Below, piece after piece: positions 1 through 10,100 of a stretch of 64,000 bases of DNA; the first letter of the stretch is position 1, and every line of letters begins with the position of its first letter. Position numbers and translations under genes: made by a program. The notes beneath the pieces were generated by a model that saw only the letters and a list, made by a program, of their open reading frames with translations, ran no database searches and was not told where the DNA came from. Source of the stretch: Anthocerotibacter panamensis C109. GTDB lineage: Bacteria > Cyanobacteriota > Cyanobacteriia > Gloeobacterales > Anthocerotibacteraceae. Where the stretch lies: assembly GCF_018389385.1 (NCBI RefSeq), contig NZ_CP062698.1:1801501-1865500 (forward strand). Direction: 5' to 3'.

Positions 1-1267
1 GCTCAATGCCCTTGAGAAAGTTCTTGTATTTCGAGGGGTTGGGGTTGCGCAGTAAAGCAAAAAGTTCTGGTGGGAATTGGGGGATGCCCGCGAAGTGGAC
101 TGGTTTGCCTACACAGACAGTGTCCCCGATGGCAAAAACCCCCGGATTGGTCAAGCCGATGATATCCCCGGCGTAGGCTTCCTCGATGACCTCGCGCTCC
201 TGCCCAAAAAGCTTTTGCGGGCGGGTGAGGCGGATACGCTTGCCGGTGCGGACATGGTTTACGGTCATGTCCTTCTCAAAACGACCCGAACAGACCCGCA
301 CAAAAGCGATACAGTCGCGGTGTTTGGCGTCCATATTCGCCTGGATCTTGAAAACAAACCCCGAGAATTCCTCCGCCCCCGGATCCACAGCACCCCCCTC
401 GACCGCCCGCGCAGTGGGTCTAAGGGCCATTTGTGTGAACGTGTCGAGGAAAAGCTGCACCCCAAAGTTGGTCATCGCTGACCCAAAAAAGACCGGTGTG
501 ATCTTCCCTGCCTGAACTCCCTGCAAGTCAAACGCGTCTCCGGCAATATCGAGGATCTCAAGCTCTTCGCGGAACTGCCGGTAGGTGTCCGGGTCGGTCG
601 CAGCTTGAATCCGGGGGTCCTCGATCCCCGTCAATTCCACCGGAGCACGGCGACGCCCATGCTCACTGCCGTCGAAGAGGTGCATCTGCCGGGTCAGCCG
701 GTCATAGACGCCCCTGAAGGTCGGTCCCATGCCGATCGGCCAATTGATGGGGAAGACCCCGATACCCAGGATCTTCTCCAACTCGTCTAAAAGTTGTAAG
801 GGCTCGCGCCCCGGACGGTCCAACTTGTTGATAAACGTAAAAATCGGGATACCCCGTCGGCGGCAGACCTCAAAGAGTTTGCGCGTCTGCGGCTCGATAC
901 CCTTGGCGGCGTCGATGAGCATGACGGCATTGTCCGCTGCGGTGAGCGTGCGGTAGGTGTCCTCAGAAAAATCCTGGTGACCGGGCGTATCGAGCAGATT
1001 TATTTGCTGCCCCGCATACGGAAATTGGAGGACTGTGGACGTAATCGAAATGCCCCGCTGTTGCTCTAGCGCCATCCAGTCTGAGGTAGCTGCTCGATGG
1101 TTGCGCTTAGCCCGCACCGAGCCTGCCAGCTCAATCGCCCCGCCATAGAGGAGCAATTTCTCGGTGAGGGTCGTCTTGCCTGCGTCCGGGTGGGAGATAA
1201 TAGCGAACGTACAGCGCCGCTGCACTTGTTCTTTGATACTTTCGTTTCCCGCTGTCGTCGCCAGCAT
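1..1267 (-). CDS. prfC: Peptide chain release factor 3 (3' end outside window)
   Basis: This is a translational GTPase that recycles RF1 and RF2 from the ribosome after peptide release. About 422 codons are visible from ATG at 1267; the gene leaves the window at base 1, so the C-terminus is missing. The GTPase motifs are all present: P-loop SHPDAGKTT near residue 27, the switch region RGISIT, G3 DTPGH, and NKLD in G4. The domain II region that follows ([12 protein letters not shown], then IGLTNPG) is characteristic of RF3 rather than EF-G or LepA. It is transcribed away from fhs. A divergent promoter region probably lies between 1268 and 1422. Identification is firm. Confidence 0.95.
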   Translation of the reverse strand, partial: MLATTAGNESIKEQVQRRCTFAIISHPDAGKTTLTEKLLLYGGAIELAGSVRAKRNHRAATSDWMALEQQRGISITSTVLQFPYAGQQINLLDTPGHQDFSEDTYRTLTAADNAVMLIDAAKGIEPQTRKLFEVCRRRGIPIFTFINKLDRPGREPLQLLDELEKILGIGVFPINWPIGMGPTFRGVYDRLTRQMHLFDGSEHGRRRAPVELTGIEDPRIQAATDPDTYRQFREELEILDIAGDAFDLQGVQAGKITPVFFGSAMTNFGVQLFLDTFTQMALRPTARAVEGGAVDPGAEEFSGFVFKIQANMDAKHRDCIAFVRVCSGRFEKDMTVNHVRTGKRIRLTRPQKLFGQEREVIEEAYAGDIIGLTNPGVFAIGDTVCVGKPVHFAGIPQFPPELFALLRNPNPSKYKNFLKGIE

Positions 1268-1422
1268 GTGCCTTTTCCTGGAACGTCCTAAGCCTATTTA
1301 ATTTTGGCACCCATTTCAAGGTATTGGGCCGAGTCAACCAGACGATCCCGCATACCCTCTAGATTCATTCTGCCGAAAGATGCGTACTCAGCCCTTTTTG
1401 CAGGAAGCTGGCCTGCATCGCC

Positions 1423-3033
1423 ATGAATCGCCCACTCCTTCCGATCCAATCGATTGCACACAGACTCGGGCTTGCCGATAGGTATCTAGAGCCCATCGGG
1501 ACTTATGGCGCGAAGCTCAAGCTGGAGCTGCTGACTGACCCAGATTACCCACAGCGGGGCAAGCTGGTCTTGGTGACAGCGACCACGCCCACCAAGACTG
1601 GAGAAGGAAAGACCGTAGTTGCCATCGGCTTGGCGCAGGGACTGGACCGCTTGGGCAAAAGAGCTTTGGTTACCTCGCGCGAGCCGTCTCTGGGACCAGT
1701 TTTTGGGGTGAAAGGGGGCGGCGTCGGGGGGGGATGCGCTCAAGTTGAGCCGAGTCAAAAGATCAATTTGCACTTCCACGGCGATTTTCACGCCATCACC
1801 TGCGCCCATAATCTCCTGGCGGCGATGCTTGACGCACAGGTCTTCCATGGCAATGACCTGGGTCTTGACTGCGCTCAGATCACCTGGCCCCGCACGCTCG
1901 ATATGAATGACCGACCGCTGCGTCAGGTCACGATTGGGCTGGGAGGAAAAAGGAATGGACCGCTCCGAGAAACCAATTTTGTCATTACGGCTGCTTCCGA
2001 GATTATGGCCTTAGTAGGATTAGCTGACAGTCGCGAAGATTTGCGTCATCGTCTTGCAGCTCTTGTTGTCGGGTACACGCAGAGCGGTCAACCGGTCCGG
2101 GCGGCTGACTTGGGGGCTACAGGCGCGATGATGGTCCTGCTCTACGAAGCCATCTTGCCGAACTTGGTACAGACGACAGAAGGGACGCCTGCGCTGATTC
2201 ACACCGGACCCTTTGCCAATCTTGCCCATGGCACGAGTAGTGTGCTCGCGCAGGCGATGGGACTGCGGCTAGCCGACTATGTCATCAATGAAACCGGGTT
2301 TGGCGCTGACTTGGGCGCAGAAAAGTACGTCAATCTGGTGATGCGGTCATCCGGCTTAAAGCCTGCTGCTGCTGTGCTCGTCACAACGGTCCAGGGTCTT
2401 CAGAATCAGGGTCAAGGGGTCCTGGAGCAAGGATTCTCCAATCTTGCCCAACATATCCAGATTTTGCGCCGCTTGGGAGTCCCGCTGGTCGTGGCTATCA
2501 ACCGCTTCCAGGAGGATAGCGAACCTGATTTAGCGCGTGTCGCCAGCTATTGCACGGCTGTTGGGTTACCCGTTTCGATTGTCGAGGCGTTTGCAAAAGG
2601 AGGAGCAGGCGCGGTGGATCTGGCTCAGAAGGTTGTGGCAGTCCTCGAAAAGGAAGACGGGTCAGTACAACCGCTCTACGCGCTCGAAGACAGCCTTGAG
2701 CAGAAGATCCAGACTGTCGCCCAAGAAGTGTACGGCGCGGCGGGCATCATGGTCAGCGAAAGAGCGCAGATGAAGTTGCAGCAATTCACGGAGTTAGGTT
2801 TTGCCAACCTACCTATTTGTATGGCTAAGACCCCATACTCGATTTCTGACGATCCCAAGCGCTTGGGTGCGCCTTCAGGTTGGATGCTGCGGGTGACGGA
2901 TGCTGTTTTGGCAGCCGGGGCTGGTTTTATCGTGGTGCTTGCCGGGGATGTGCTGTTGATGCCTGGGTTGCCGAAGGTCTCCCGTGCGCTGTCCTTGGAT
3001 GTTGACAGCATGGGCCAGATCACGGGCTTTTAA
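1423..3033 (+). CDS. fhs: Formate-tetrahydrofolate ligase
   Basis: The enzyme joins formate to tetrahydrofolate using ATP to give 10-formyl-THF for one-carbon metabolism in the cytoplasm. The 536-residue protein is close to the usual 550-560 of the family. The ATP-binding loop TPTKTGEGKT is near residue 55, the SLGP and GVKGG segments follow near residue 90, and family segments such as HGDFHAI and GFGADLGAEK lie further on. The C-terminal LAGDV...MPGLPK segment is also typical. The start at 1423 places the conserved IxxIAxxLG helix right at the N-terminus. The gene stands alone and ends 2 bp before a convergent small gene. Many cyanobacteria rely on FolD instead, so this is a mildly informative accessory enzyme. 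Confidence 0.95.
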   Translation: MNRPLLPIQSIAHRLGLADRYLEPIGTYGAKLKLELLTDPDYPQRGKLVLVTATTPTKTGEGKTVVAIGLAQGLDRLGKRALVTSREPSLGPVFGVKGGGVGGGCAQVEPSQKINLHFHGDFHAITCAHNLLAAMLDAQVFHGNDLGLDCAQITWPRTLDMNDRPLRQVTIGLGGKRNGPLRETNFVITAASEIMALVGLADSREDLRHRLAALVVGYTQSGQPVRAADLGATGAMMVLLYEAILPNLVQTTEGTPALIHTGPFANLAHGTSSVLAQAMGLRLADYVINETGFGADLGAEKYVNLVMRSSGLKPAAAVLVTTVQGLQNQGQGVLEQGFSNLAQHIQILRRLGVPLVVAINRFQEDSEPDLARVASYCTAVGLPVSIVEAFAKGGAGAVDLAQKVVAVLEKEDGSVQPLYALEDSLEQKIQTVAQEVYGAAGIMVSERAQMKLQQFTELGFANLPICMAKTPYSISDDPKRLGAPSGWMLRVTDAVLAAGAGFIVVLAGDVLLMPGLPKVSRALSLDVDSMGQITGF

Positions 3034-3035
3034 CG

Positions 3036-3452
3036 CTACAGGACGGCGTAGAGCCCGTCTAAGGTCAAACTCTGCACGCCATCCTTACCAGGGAGGACCA
3101 CCTCGACCCGGTGCGGACCGGGAGATACCCGAAATCCGTGGACCCGGACTTTGACCTGATGATCTGTAACTTCCTGCTCTACTTGAAGGAATTGCTCGCG
3201 GGGCAGCGCGACAGCAAGAGGACCAGCCAAAACGGTGCGCGCAATGGTCGAGACATCGGTGCCATCCACCAATACTTGGACTTGACTCCAGTCATAGCGG
3301 TCAAGGGTAGCCTTCCCACTGTCCACCAGCACCATGACATCAATCGGATTGCGCAGGGCACTGCTGGGCTTGGGCGTGATCGACAGGCTCTGGGCCATCA
3401 CGGGAATCTGTAAGAGGAGCGCCAGGATTACCAGAGAGAAAATTTTATTCAC
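3036..3452 (-). CDS. Small secreted protein of unknown function
   Basis: A 138-residue protein with a clear Sec signal peptide: MNKIF, a hydrophobic core, then an AQS cleavage site near residue 21. The mature part is short and rich in beta-prone segments, with phrases such as PIDVMVLVDSGKA and SPGPHRVEVVLPG. These suggest an Ig-like or bacterial-adhesin-like fold, but I do not recognise a family. It starts 3 bp after the hrcA stop on the same strand, so it is probably the last gene of the fur-hrcA transcription unit. A periplasmic location is inferred from the signal peptide. Confidence 0.7.
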   Translation of the reverse strand: MNKIFSLVILALLLQIPVMAQSLSITPKPSSALRNPIDVMVLVDSGKATLDRYDWSQVQVLVDGTDVSTIARTVLAGPLAVALPREQFLQVEQEVTDHQVKVRVHGFRVSPGPHRVEVVLPGKDGVQSLTLDGLYAVL

Positions 3453-3455
3453 GGC

Positions 3456-4490
3456 TCACAGAAAGACACTGCTGGAAAGATGTTCGGCGGTAGCCTGGAC
3501 CGAGGCAATAGCCCGGTCATAAGGGAGCCGAGTCGGCCCCAACACCCCGACAGAACCCAAGGTCACGCCCTGATAGGCAAAAGTGCGGCTCACCAGACTA
3601 CAGCTATGCATCGGGGTAAAAGGATTTTCGCTCCCGATACGCACAGTGACCCGTTGACCCGCTCCATCTTTGAGGATGAGGGCTCCTAGGTTGAGGCGTT
3701 CTTGCTCCAGTAGACTGACCATCTCCCAAAGGCGTTGCGGCTGGGTGAATTCAGGCTGGCGCAGCACGGTGCTCAAGCCACTCACAAAGACCTGCCCGAC
3801 GGTCGGAGCTAGGATCTCTTCACGGATCACCTCAACCAAACTACGCAAAAACTCGGCCCACGCCCGGAACTCTTGCCACAGAGGCTCACTCTGGTCGCTT
3901 GCAAAGTCCTTGAGCGTGCGGTTGGAGAGGTGGGTGTTGAGGAAATTGTTGATGGGCTCTAACTCATCTTCAGAAACTTCAGCCGGTAGGTCCAATAACA
4001 ACGAGCGCGTCTGAAGATTGTCGGTCACTACAATCAGCAAGACGTGCCCCTCACTCACAGGCACCAGCCGCAGGTGGCGAATGGAGGTCAATACTCCGGT
4101 GGGGGCGGTGATCAAAGCGACACACCCTGTGAGCATCGAGAGCAACCGGGCTGCCCGTTCCAGAAAACTCTCCAGCGTGCGGTGCAACTCCTCCCCCAAT
4201 TCTTGGAGGACAGCCTCGCGCATCTGCTGCACCAAATCTTCAGAGGGGGCGAGCAGCTCGTCTACATAGACCCGATAGCCAGAGTCAGAAGGGATTCGTC
4301 CTGCTGAAGTATGCGGCTGAAACAAAAGCCCCGCTTGCTCCAGCGCATTCATGGCGTTGCGGATCGAAGCCGAACTCAAGTCGAAGCGGTAGGCTTCCGC
4401 CAGGATCTTTGAGCCTACCGGCTCGGCGGTATCGATATAGCGCTTGACTGTTGCCCAGAGAATCTGACGGTGACGGGGGTTGAGCTTCAT
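3456..4490 (-). CDS. hrcA: Heat-inducible transcription repressor HrcA
   Basis: HrcA represses groESL and other chaperone genes by binding CIRCE operators, and its activity depends on GroEL. The 344-residue length is normal. The N-terminal winged helix is typical (RHRQILWATVKRYIDTAEPVGS, then SSASIRNAMNALEQAGLL and HTSAGRIPSDSGYRVYVD). The central GAF-like domain and C-terminal segment (IRIGSENP, then RTFAYQGVTLGSVGVLGPTRLPYDRAI) also match. The ATG overlaps the stop of the upstream Fur-family gene by 4 bp, so the two are translationally coupled. No CIRCE element (TTAGCACTC-N9-GAGTGCTAA) was seen nearby, so the targets lie elsewhere. Confidence 0.95.
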   Translation of the reverse strand: MKLNPRHRQILWATVKRYIDTAEPVGSKILAEAYRFDLSSASIRNAMNALEQAGLLFQPHTSAGRIPSDSGYRVYVDELLAPSEDLVQQMREAVLQELGEELHRTLESFLERAARLLSMLTGCVALITAPTGVLTSIRHLRLVPVSEGHVLLIVVTDNLQTRSLLLDLPAEVSEDELEPINNFLNTHLSNRTLKDFASDQSEPLWQEFRAWAEFLRSLVEVIREEILAPTVGQVFVSGLSTVLRQPEFTQPQRLWEMVSLLEQERLNLGALILKDGAGQRVTVRIGSENPFTPMHSCSLVSRTFAYQGVTLGSVGVLGPTRLPYDRAIASVQATAEHLSSSVFL

Positions 4491-4930
4491 CGGTTGTTCG
4501 CCTCGAGACAGCGCTCACAGGTCCCAAATAAGTCTACGCTACAGCGCTGAACCTGCCCTTTGACGGAAGGCTGAATCTTGAAAAGATTCGTAGGATCGGG
4601 CAGGTCAATGTCGTGGATCATCCCACATTGGGTGCAATGGAAGTGATGATGGGGATCAGGACGCCAGCCGTAACGGTTACCCTGGGGGTCTTTCAAAACC
4701 TCAATAAACTCGCGGCGAGCCAGGGCTTCTAAATTCTGGTAGACCGAGGAATAGCCCACCGGCTGCCCCATCTGAATTAACTGTTGATAGATTGCCCCGG
4801 CACTCAGGTGGTTATCGGTGTGACAGAGCAGGTCCAGGATAGCCCGACGCTGCGGGCTTAGCCGCATACCCAAAAGCTTACAGCGCTCTAGCACTGCTTC
4901 AAAATTATCTCGGGGGTGCGTTTGGACCAT
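4487..4930 (-). CDS. Fur-family metalloregulator (PerR-like)
   Basis: A 147-residue regulator of the Fur/PerR/Zur superfamily. The DNA-binding winged helix is at residues 10-85 (RLSPQRRAILDLL, GYSSVYQNLEAL). The metal-binding dimerisation domain follows, with a HHHFHC cluster near residue 95 and two CxxC pairs (CTQC and CERC) for the structural zinc. PerR identity is suggested by overall length and the H-rich region, but Fur or Zur cannot be excluded from sequence alone. It sits upstream of hrcA with a 4-bp overlap, so a metal or peroxide regulator and a heat-shock repressor are made from one message. Confidence 0.85.
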   Translation of the reverse strand: MVQTHPRDNFEAVLERCKLLGMRLSPQRRAILDLLCHTDNHLSAGAIYQQLIQMGQPVGYSSVYQNLEALARREFIEVLKDPQGNRYGWRPDPHHHFHCTQCGMIHDIDLPDPTNLFKIQPSVKGQVQRCSVDLFGTCERCLEANNR

Positions 4931-5183
4931 GGCGTACTCTGAGGGATTAAAGAGAAAGGGACCATCAACTTATTAACATTTTAGCCAGAATTCAGCCCAT
5001 CCGTGTATACTGTGGCACCGCTTGGGGAGAGCAGAGCATGGTTGTAGTTTGTTGTGCACCATCTTTCGTGGAAGCACAAGGTAGTCAGGACTACAGTTTC
5101 TAGGGTATGGCTTTGGCCCATTCCTACAAAAAACTTTCGCCAGTATCGCGTATAGACCTGAATAGAGAGATCGTTTATATTGT

Positions 5184-5201
5184 TGCAAGTGCCTACTTGC
5201 A
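5184..5201. promoter_or_regulatory. Palindromic operator candidate upstream of tetR-RND
   Basis: TGCAAGT-GCCT-ACTTGCA is a perfect 7-bp dyad with a 4-bp centre. It ends 6 bp before the ATG of the TetR gene. TetR proteins bind such dyads, and the position would let the repressor control its own gene and the efflux genes downstream. The role is inferred from symmetry and location. Confidence 0.6.
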
Positions 5202-5207
5202 TGATTT

Positions 5208-5864
5208 ATGTGTCGCGCCAATGGTTCCCGCATCCAGACTCGTACCCGTATCCTGAATGCCGCCCTCCAGGTTTTCGCCCAGGCTGGTGTGCAGGGGGCC
5301 ACAACCCGTGAGATTGCCCGAGTAGCCGGGGTGAACGAGGTGACGCTGTTTCGCCATTTCATCAGTAAAGAACTGTTGCTCACAGCCACCATCCAACAAG
5401 TTCTGGCCGTCCAGAACGAGGCGCTAACCCGTATGGAGGAATGGACCCAAGATCTCTATGGGGATTTGAAGTACTATGCCGGTCTCTACAACCAGACCCT
5501 GGAGGAGTATGAAGACCTCGTGCGCACCTTCATTGGGGAGGCTCGCCGTCGCCCCGAAACCACCCGTCAGGTGATCCAGCAGGCCGTCCAACCGCTCCGA
5601 GGCAGGCTTGTAGCCTATCTACATCAGGCCCAACAAGAAGGCAGGGTGCGCTCCCAGGTCAACCCCGAAGCGGCTATTGATCTGTTCACCGGCATGTTGC
5701 TGGCGGGGATGCTCTTGCGGGGGGCCGCCACGATACCGCTGGCCTATGAACGAGAGCACTATCTTGAGAGTTGCGTAGATATTTTTGTATCTGGGATTCA
5801 GACCCACGCGCAAGCGGTCACAACGTTCCCAAGCGTGGCTGCACCGAGCAGAGCACAACCGTGA
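5208..5864 (+). CDS. TetR/AcrR-family transcriptional regulator
   Basis: A 218-residue one-component repressor. The N-terminal helix-turn-helix spans about residues 10-56 (RTRILNAALQVFAQAGVQGATTREIARVAGVNEVTLFRHF), where TTREIARVAGV is the HTH core. The remainder is an all-helical ligand and dimer domain with a hydrophobic segment (FTGMLLAGMLLRGAA) near residue 165. It is 21 bp upstream of an RND adaptor on the same strand and sits right next to a perfect dyad at 5184-5201. The simplest reading is an autoregulated local repressor of the efflux pump. The ligand is unknown. Confidence 0.88.
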   Translation: MCRANGSRIQTRTRILNAALQVFAQAGVQGATTREIARVAGVNEVTLFRHFISKELLLTATIQQVLAVQNEALTRMEEWTQDLYGDLKYYAGLYNQTLEEYEDLVRTFIGEARRRPETTRQVIQQAVQPLRGRLVAYLHQAQQEGRVRSQVNPEAAIDLFTGMLLAGMLLRGAATIPLAYEREHYLESCVDIFVSGIQTHAQAVTTFPSVAAPSRAQP

Positions 5865-5885
5865 ACTATACCAGGGAGAGGGGCC

Positions 5886-7106
5886 ATGCAGTGGAAGAGG
5901 CTGAGTGATCTGAGCAAAAGGGGGGCAGTCCTCCCTATACTGTTTGTGCTGGCTGCCTGTAGTGTCTCGGGCAAAGAAACAGCCAAAGTCCGCCCCGGCA
6001 TCCCGGTCAAACTATCGGTTGTCACCACCGGGGTCATCCATGAAACTTCCGAATACGTGGGACGGGTAGCTTCGCGCCGCTCGGTGGTACTCCAACCACA
6101 AATTGAAGGCCAGGTCACGCAGATCCTGGTCCGTCCCGGAGACCGGGTCGCAGCCGGGGCGCTCCTCATCCAAGTAGACCCAGCCCGTCAGCAGGCTACC
6201 TTGAGTAGCGTTCAGGCTCAAGCTCAGTCCGATGAGGCCAGCCTCCAGAGTGCTCAGGCGTTACTCAAGTCCTACACGGCCAATCGTTTAGGGCGAGAGG
6301 CCGATGTGGAGTTTGCCCAACAGGAGTATCAGCGCTTTAACGAGCTGTTTAAGAGCGGTGCTGTCTCCAAGCAGCAGTTAGACCAAGCCAACAACCGCCT
6401 GCGCTCTGCTCAGTCCGATCTCGCAGCCATCCAGGCGCAGATCCAGGCCCAGCAGGCGACCATCGTCCGTGCTCAACGGGAATATCAAAAATCCCGTGCC
6501 GACAGCCGTGCGCAACAGGTGCAGTTGCAGTACTACCGCATCAACGCTCCATTTGCTGGGATTGTCGGAGATATCCCCGTCAAGGTCGGGGATGCGGTCA
6601 CGCCTGCTACGCGGCTAACCAGCGTGACCCAGAATGATCAACTGGAGGTCGCCCTGGATATCCCCATCGAGCGGGCTCCCGAGTTGCGCCTGGATATGCC
6701 CGTGGAGTTGTTGGACCGCACCGGTCAGATGCTAGGCACCAGCAAGCTCTTTTTTATCGCACCCCAGGCGAGTACCGACACGCAATCCATCCAGATCAAG
6801 TCGATTTACGACAACCGTAAGGGGCAGCTCAGAGCCGACCAGTTCATCCGTGCCCGCGTGGTCTGGGACCGGCGTCCGGGGGTACTGGTCCCCACTTCTG
6901 CCGTGTCGCAATTGGGCGGACAGGACTTCATCTTCGTGGCAGAAGGAGAACCGAACAAGCTGGTGGCTCGCCAAAAGCTGATCCAGGTGGGGAACATTGC
7001 AGGCAACACCTATCCAGTCCTGCAAGGGCTCAAACCGGGCGAGAAAATTATCACCTCGGGTACCCAAAATCTGACTGACGGGACTCCGATCACCCCTGAA
7101 TCTTGA
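5886..7106 (+). CDS. RND efflux periplasmic adaptor (membrane fusion lipoprotein)
   Basis: The adaptor links the inner-membrane RND pump to an outer-membrane channel. This 406-residue precursor has a lipoprotein signal with lipobox LAAC, Cys at residue 25. A lipoyl-like half (VVLQPQIEGQVTQILVRPGDRVAAGALLIQVD) is followed by a long Gln/Ala-rich coiled coil (about residues 105-210). The second lipoyl half is INAPFAGIVGDIPVKVGD, and beta-barrel and membrane-proximal domains complete it. An SD-like GGGAGAGG lies just upstream of the ATG. The RND gene follows after 30 bp. No outer-membrane factor is adjacent; the TolC-like gene at 14.3-15.7 kb is a possible partner. Confidence 0.93.
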   Translation: MQWKRLSDLSKRGAVLPILFVLAACSVSGKETAKVRPGIPVKLSVVTTGVIHETSEYVGRVASRRSVVLQPQIEGQVTQILVRPGDRVAAGALLIQVDPARQQATLSSVQAQAQSDEASLQSAQALLKSYTANRLGREADVEFAQQEYQRFNELFKSGAVSKQQLDQANNRLRSAQSDLAAIQAQIQAQQATIVRAQREYQKSRADSRAQQVQLQYYRINAPFAGIVGDIPVKVGDAVTPATRLTSVTQNDQLEVALDIPIERAPELRLDMPVELLDRTGQMLGTSKLFFIAPQASTDTQSIQIKSIYDNRKGQLRADQFIRARVVWDRRPGVLVPTSAVSQLGGQDFIFVAEGEPNKLVARQKLIQVGNIAGNTYPVLQGLKPGEKIITSGTQNLTDGTPITPES

Positions 7107-7136
7107 CGCTGCCCTATCGCCTCAGGAGACCCGACG

Positions 7137-10100
7137 ATGTTTGTCGAATTTTTTATCAAGCGCCCCATCTTTGCATCGGTCTTTGCGCTGGTGATCATGC
7201 TGGCTGGAGCGGTCAGTATTCCCACCCTGCCCATCGCCCAGTATCCCAACGTTACTCCCCCCCAGGTGAGCGTCACCGCCAACTACACCGGAGCGAGCGC
7301 TGCGGTCGTCGAATCGGCGGTCACCACCCCTCTAGAACAACAGATCAACGGGGTCCAGGGCTTGAAGTATGTCTCCTCTACCAGCGGGAACGATGGCCTG
7401 AGCACGATTAACGTGACCTTCGAGTTGGGGCGCGACCTGGATGCCGCTGCTGTGGATGTCCAGAACCGGGTCTCCACAGCCCAAGGTCGTCTACCCAACG
7501 AAGTGCGCACCACCGGAGTCACCATCAACAAGGTCTCTACGTCTCTGGTCCTGGCGATCGGCTTGGGTTCAGCCAAGGGCGAGTATAACAGTCTCTTTTT
7601 GAGCAACTACGCCGACCTCTATATCCGGGATGCCCTCAAGCGGGTGAAGGGCGTCGGGGACGTGCGTATCTTTGGGGAGCGCAAGTACTCCATGCGTCTC
7701 TGGCTCGACCCCAATCGACTCGCCAACCGCCAACTCACCGCGCTAGATGTGGTCAATGCCCTGCGTGAACAGAACGTGCAGGTGGCCGCCGGACAGATCG
7801 GACAACCGCCCACCGTAGACGGACAGCGCTACCAATTGAGCATCCGGGCGGGGGGGCGGCTAAAAAATCCTGCTGAGTTTGGTGAGGTCATCCTCAAAAC
7901 GGGTGCGGATGGCTCCCTGGTCAAGTTGCGCGATGTGGGCCGCGCCGAGTTAGGAGCCGAAGACTACAGCACGTTCCTCCGCTTCAATGGGCGGGAGGCG
8001 GTGGGTTTGGGTATTTACCAACTCCCGGACGCCAACGCGCTGGACGTGGCGAAGGGGGTCAAAGAGCAGATGGACCTGCTGGCGAAACGTTTCCCGGCGG
8101 GAATGCAGTATAAAGTAGCGCTCGACACGACCCTGGCGGTAACCGAGTCGATCCGCGAAGTCCTCTTCACCCTGGGCGAGGCGATTCTGCTGGTGGTCCT
8201 GGTGATTTTTGTGTTTCTGCAAAACTGGCGCACAACGTTGATCCCCGCTTTGACGATTCCAGTGTCTTTGATTGGGACATTTGCGTTTATCAAACTTTTC
8301 GGTTTCTCTATCAATAACCTGACGCTATTTGGGCTGACCCTGGCGACAGGATTGGTAGTGGATGATGCTATCGTCGTCATCGAGAATATTGCCCGCCTCA
8401 TGGAGGAGAAGGGGCTCAGGCCCATGGAAGCGGCGGTTGAAGCGATGGGCGAAGTGACTGGGGCTTTGATTGCTACAGCCTTAGTTCTGGTGGCGGTCTT
8501 TGTCCCGGTGGCATTCTTTCCGGGGACGACGGGGCAACTCTACAAGCAGTTCGCGCTGACCATCGCTTTCTCGGTCGCCCTGTCTGCCTTTAACGCGCTG
8601 ACCTTGACGCCTGCGCTCTCGGCATTGCTCCTGAACCATCGGGAACCTTCCAGCAATCGCTTCTTTGACGGGTTCAACCAGACTTTTGAGACGGCACGCA
8701 GGGGCTACCGCACTTCATTGCGCTTTTTGCTGCGCTTCAAAACGGTGACGCTTCTGCTTTTTACCCTGTCCTTGGGAGCGACCTACTGGCTCTATCAGCG
8801 CGTGCCGGGAGGCTTTATCCCAAATGAGGACCAAGGCTACTTCCTGATCACGCTCCAAGGGCCGCAGGGGGTCTCACTCAACTACACCAGTCAAGCCGTC
8901 AAGCAAGTGGAAGAGATTCTTTTGAAGCAGCCGGAAGTGGTGGGAGTCTTCGCGGTGGGTGGTTTTGGGCTGACCGGCAACGGCTCTAACAATGCGACCA
9001 TCTTTGCTTCGCTCAAGCCCTGGGAAGAGCGCAAGGGACCGGGGCAGACCCTCGACGGCTTCATCAACCGCATTCGCGGACCCCTGGCTGGGATCACCGA
9101 CGCGGTCGCCATTCCTTTTAATCCCCCAGCGATCCAGGGCTTGGGAAGGTTCGGCGGTTTCCAGTTCGAGCTTCAGGACCAGCTTGGCACCGACCTCAAT
9201 GCCCTAGCTCAAGCGAATGACACCCTCATCCAAAAAGCCAACGCTCAACCGGATCTACGCGGGGTCTTCTCCAGCTTCAAGGCCAACACGCCACAACTGG
9301 TGGTCGAAGTGGACCGGGAGAAAGCCAAGGCTTTGGGGGTGATGCTAGGAGATATTTTCAGCACCCTCCAGGCTTTTTTGGGCTCTCAATATATCAATGA
9401 TTTTGACCTGGGGCCACGTAACTATCGGGTCTTCATCCAGGCGGATGCACCCTTTCGCTCCAATCCTGAGGACATCAAGCGGCTCTATGTGCGTGCCCAA
9501 AACGGAGCCCTGGTCTCCTTAGCAAATCTGCTCACCGTCACGCGCAGCACTGCTCCTCAAAACATCACCCACTACAACTTGGCACGCTCCACGGAGATCA
9601 ACGGCTCAGCCGCTCCGGGGGTCAGCTCAGGCCAAGCCCTCCAGACGATGGAGAGACTGGCCCAAGAAGTCTTGCCCCAGGGGATGACCTTTGCCTGGTC
9701 GGGGATCTCCCTGGAGCAGATCGAAGGGGGTAGCCAAGCGGTGATTATCTTTGCCCTGGGCGTGGTGTTGGTGTTTCTGGTGCTCGCGGCGCAGTATGAG
9801 AGCTTGACGGACCCGCTGGTGATCCTGCTCTCGGTCCCGCTTGCCATTCTAGGAGCACTCTTCGCGCAGTCACTGAGAGGACTATCCAACGATGTCTTCT
9901 GCCAGATCGGTCTGGTGATGCTCGTGGGACTAGCCAGTAAGAACGCGGTCCTCATCGTCGAGTTCGCCAATCAACTCCGGGAGCGGGGGTTACCTTTGGT
10001 TACAGCGGCGGTGGAGGCGGCACAGACCCGGCTCAGGCCAATTCTGATGACTTCTTTTGCCTTTATCCTGGGCATCTTTCCTCTGGTCATTGCGGAGGGA

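Noticed and set aside
4931-5183. CIRCE operator for HrcA upstream of fur-hrcA
   Set aside because: No TTAGCACTC-N9-GAGTGCTAA or close match is visible.
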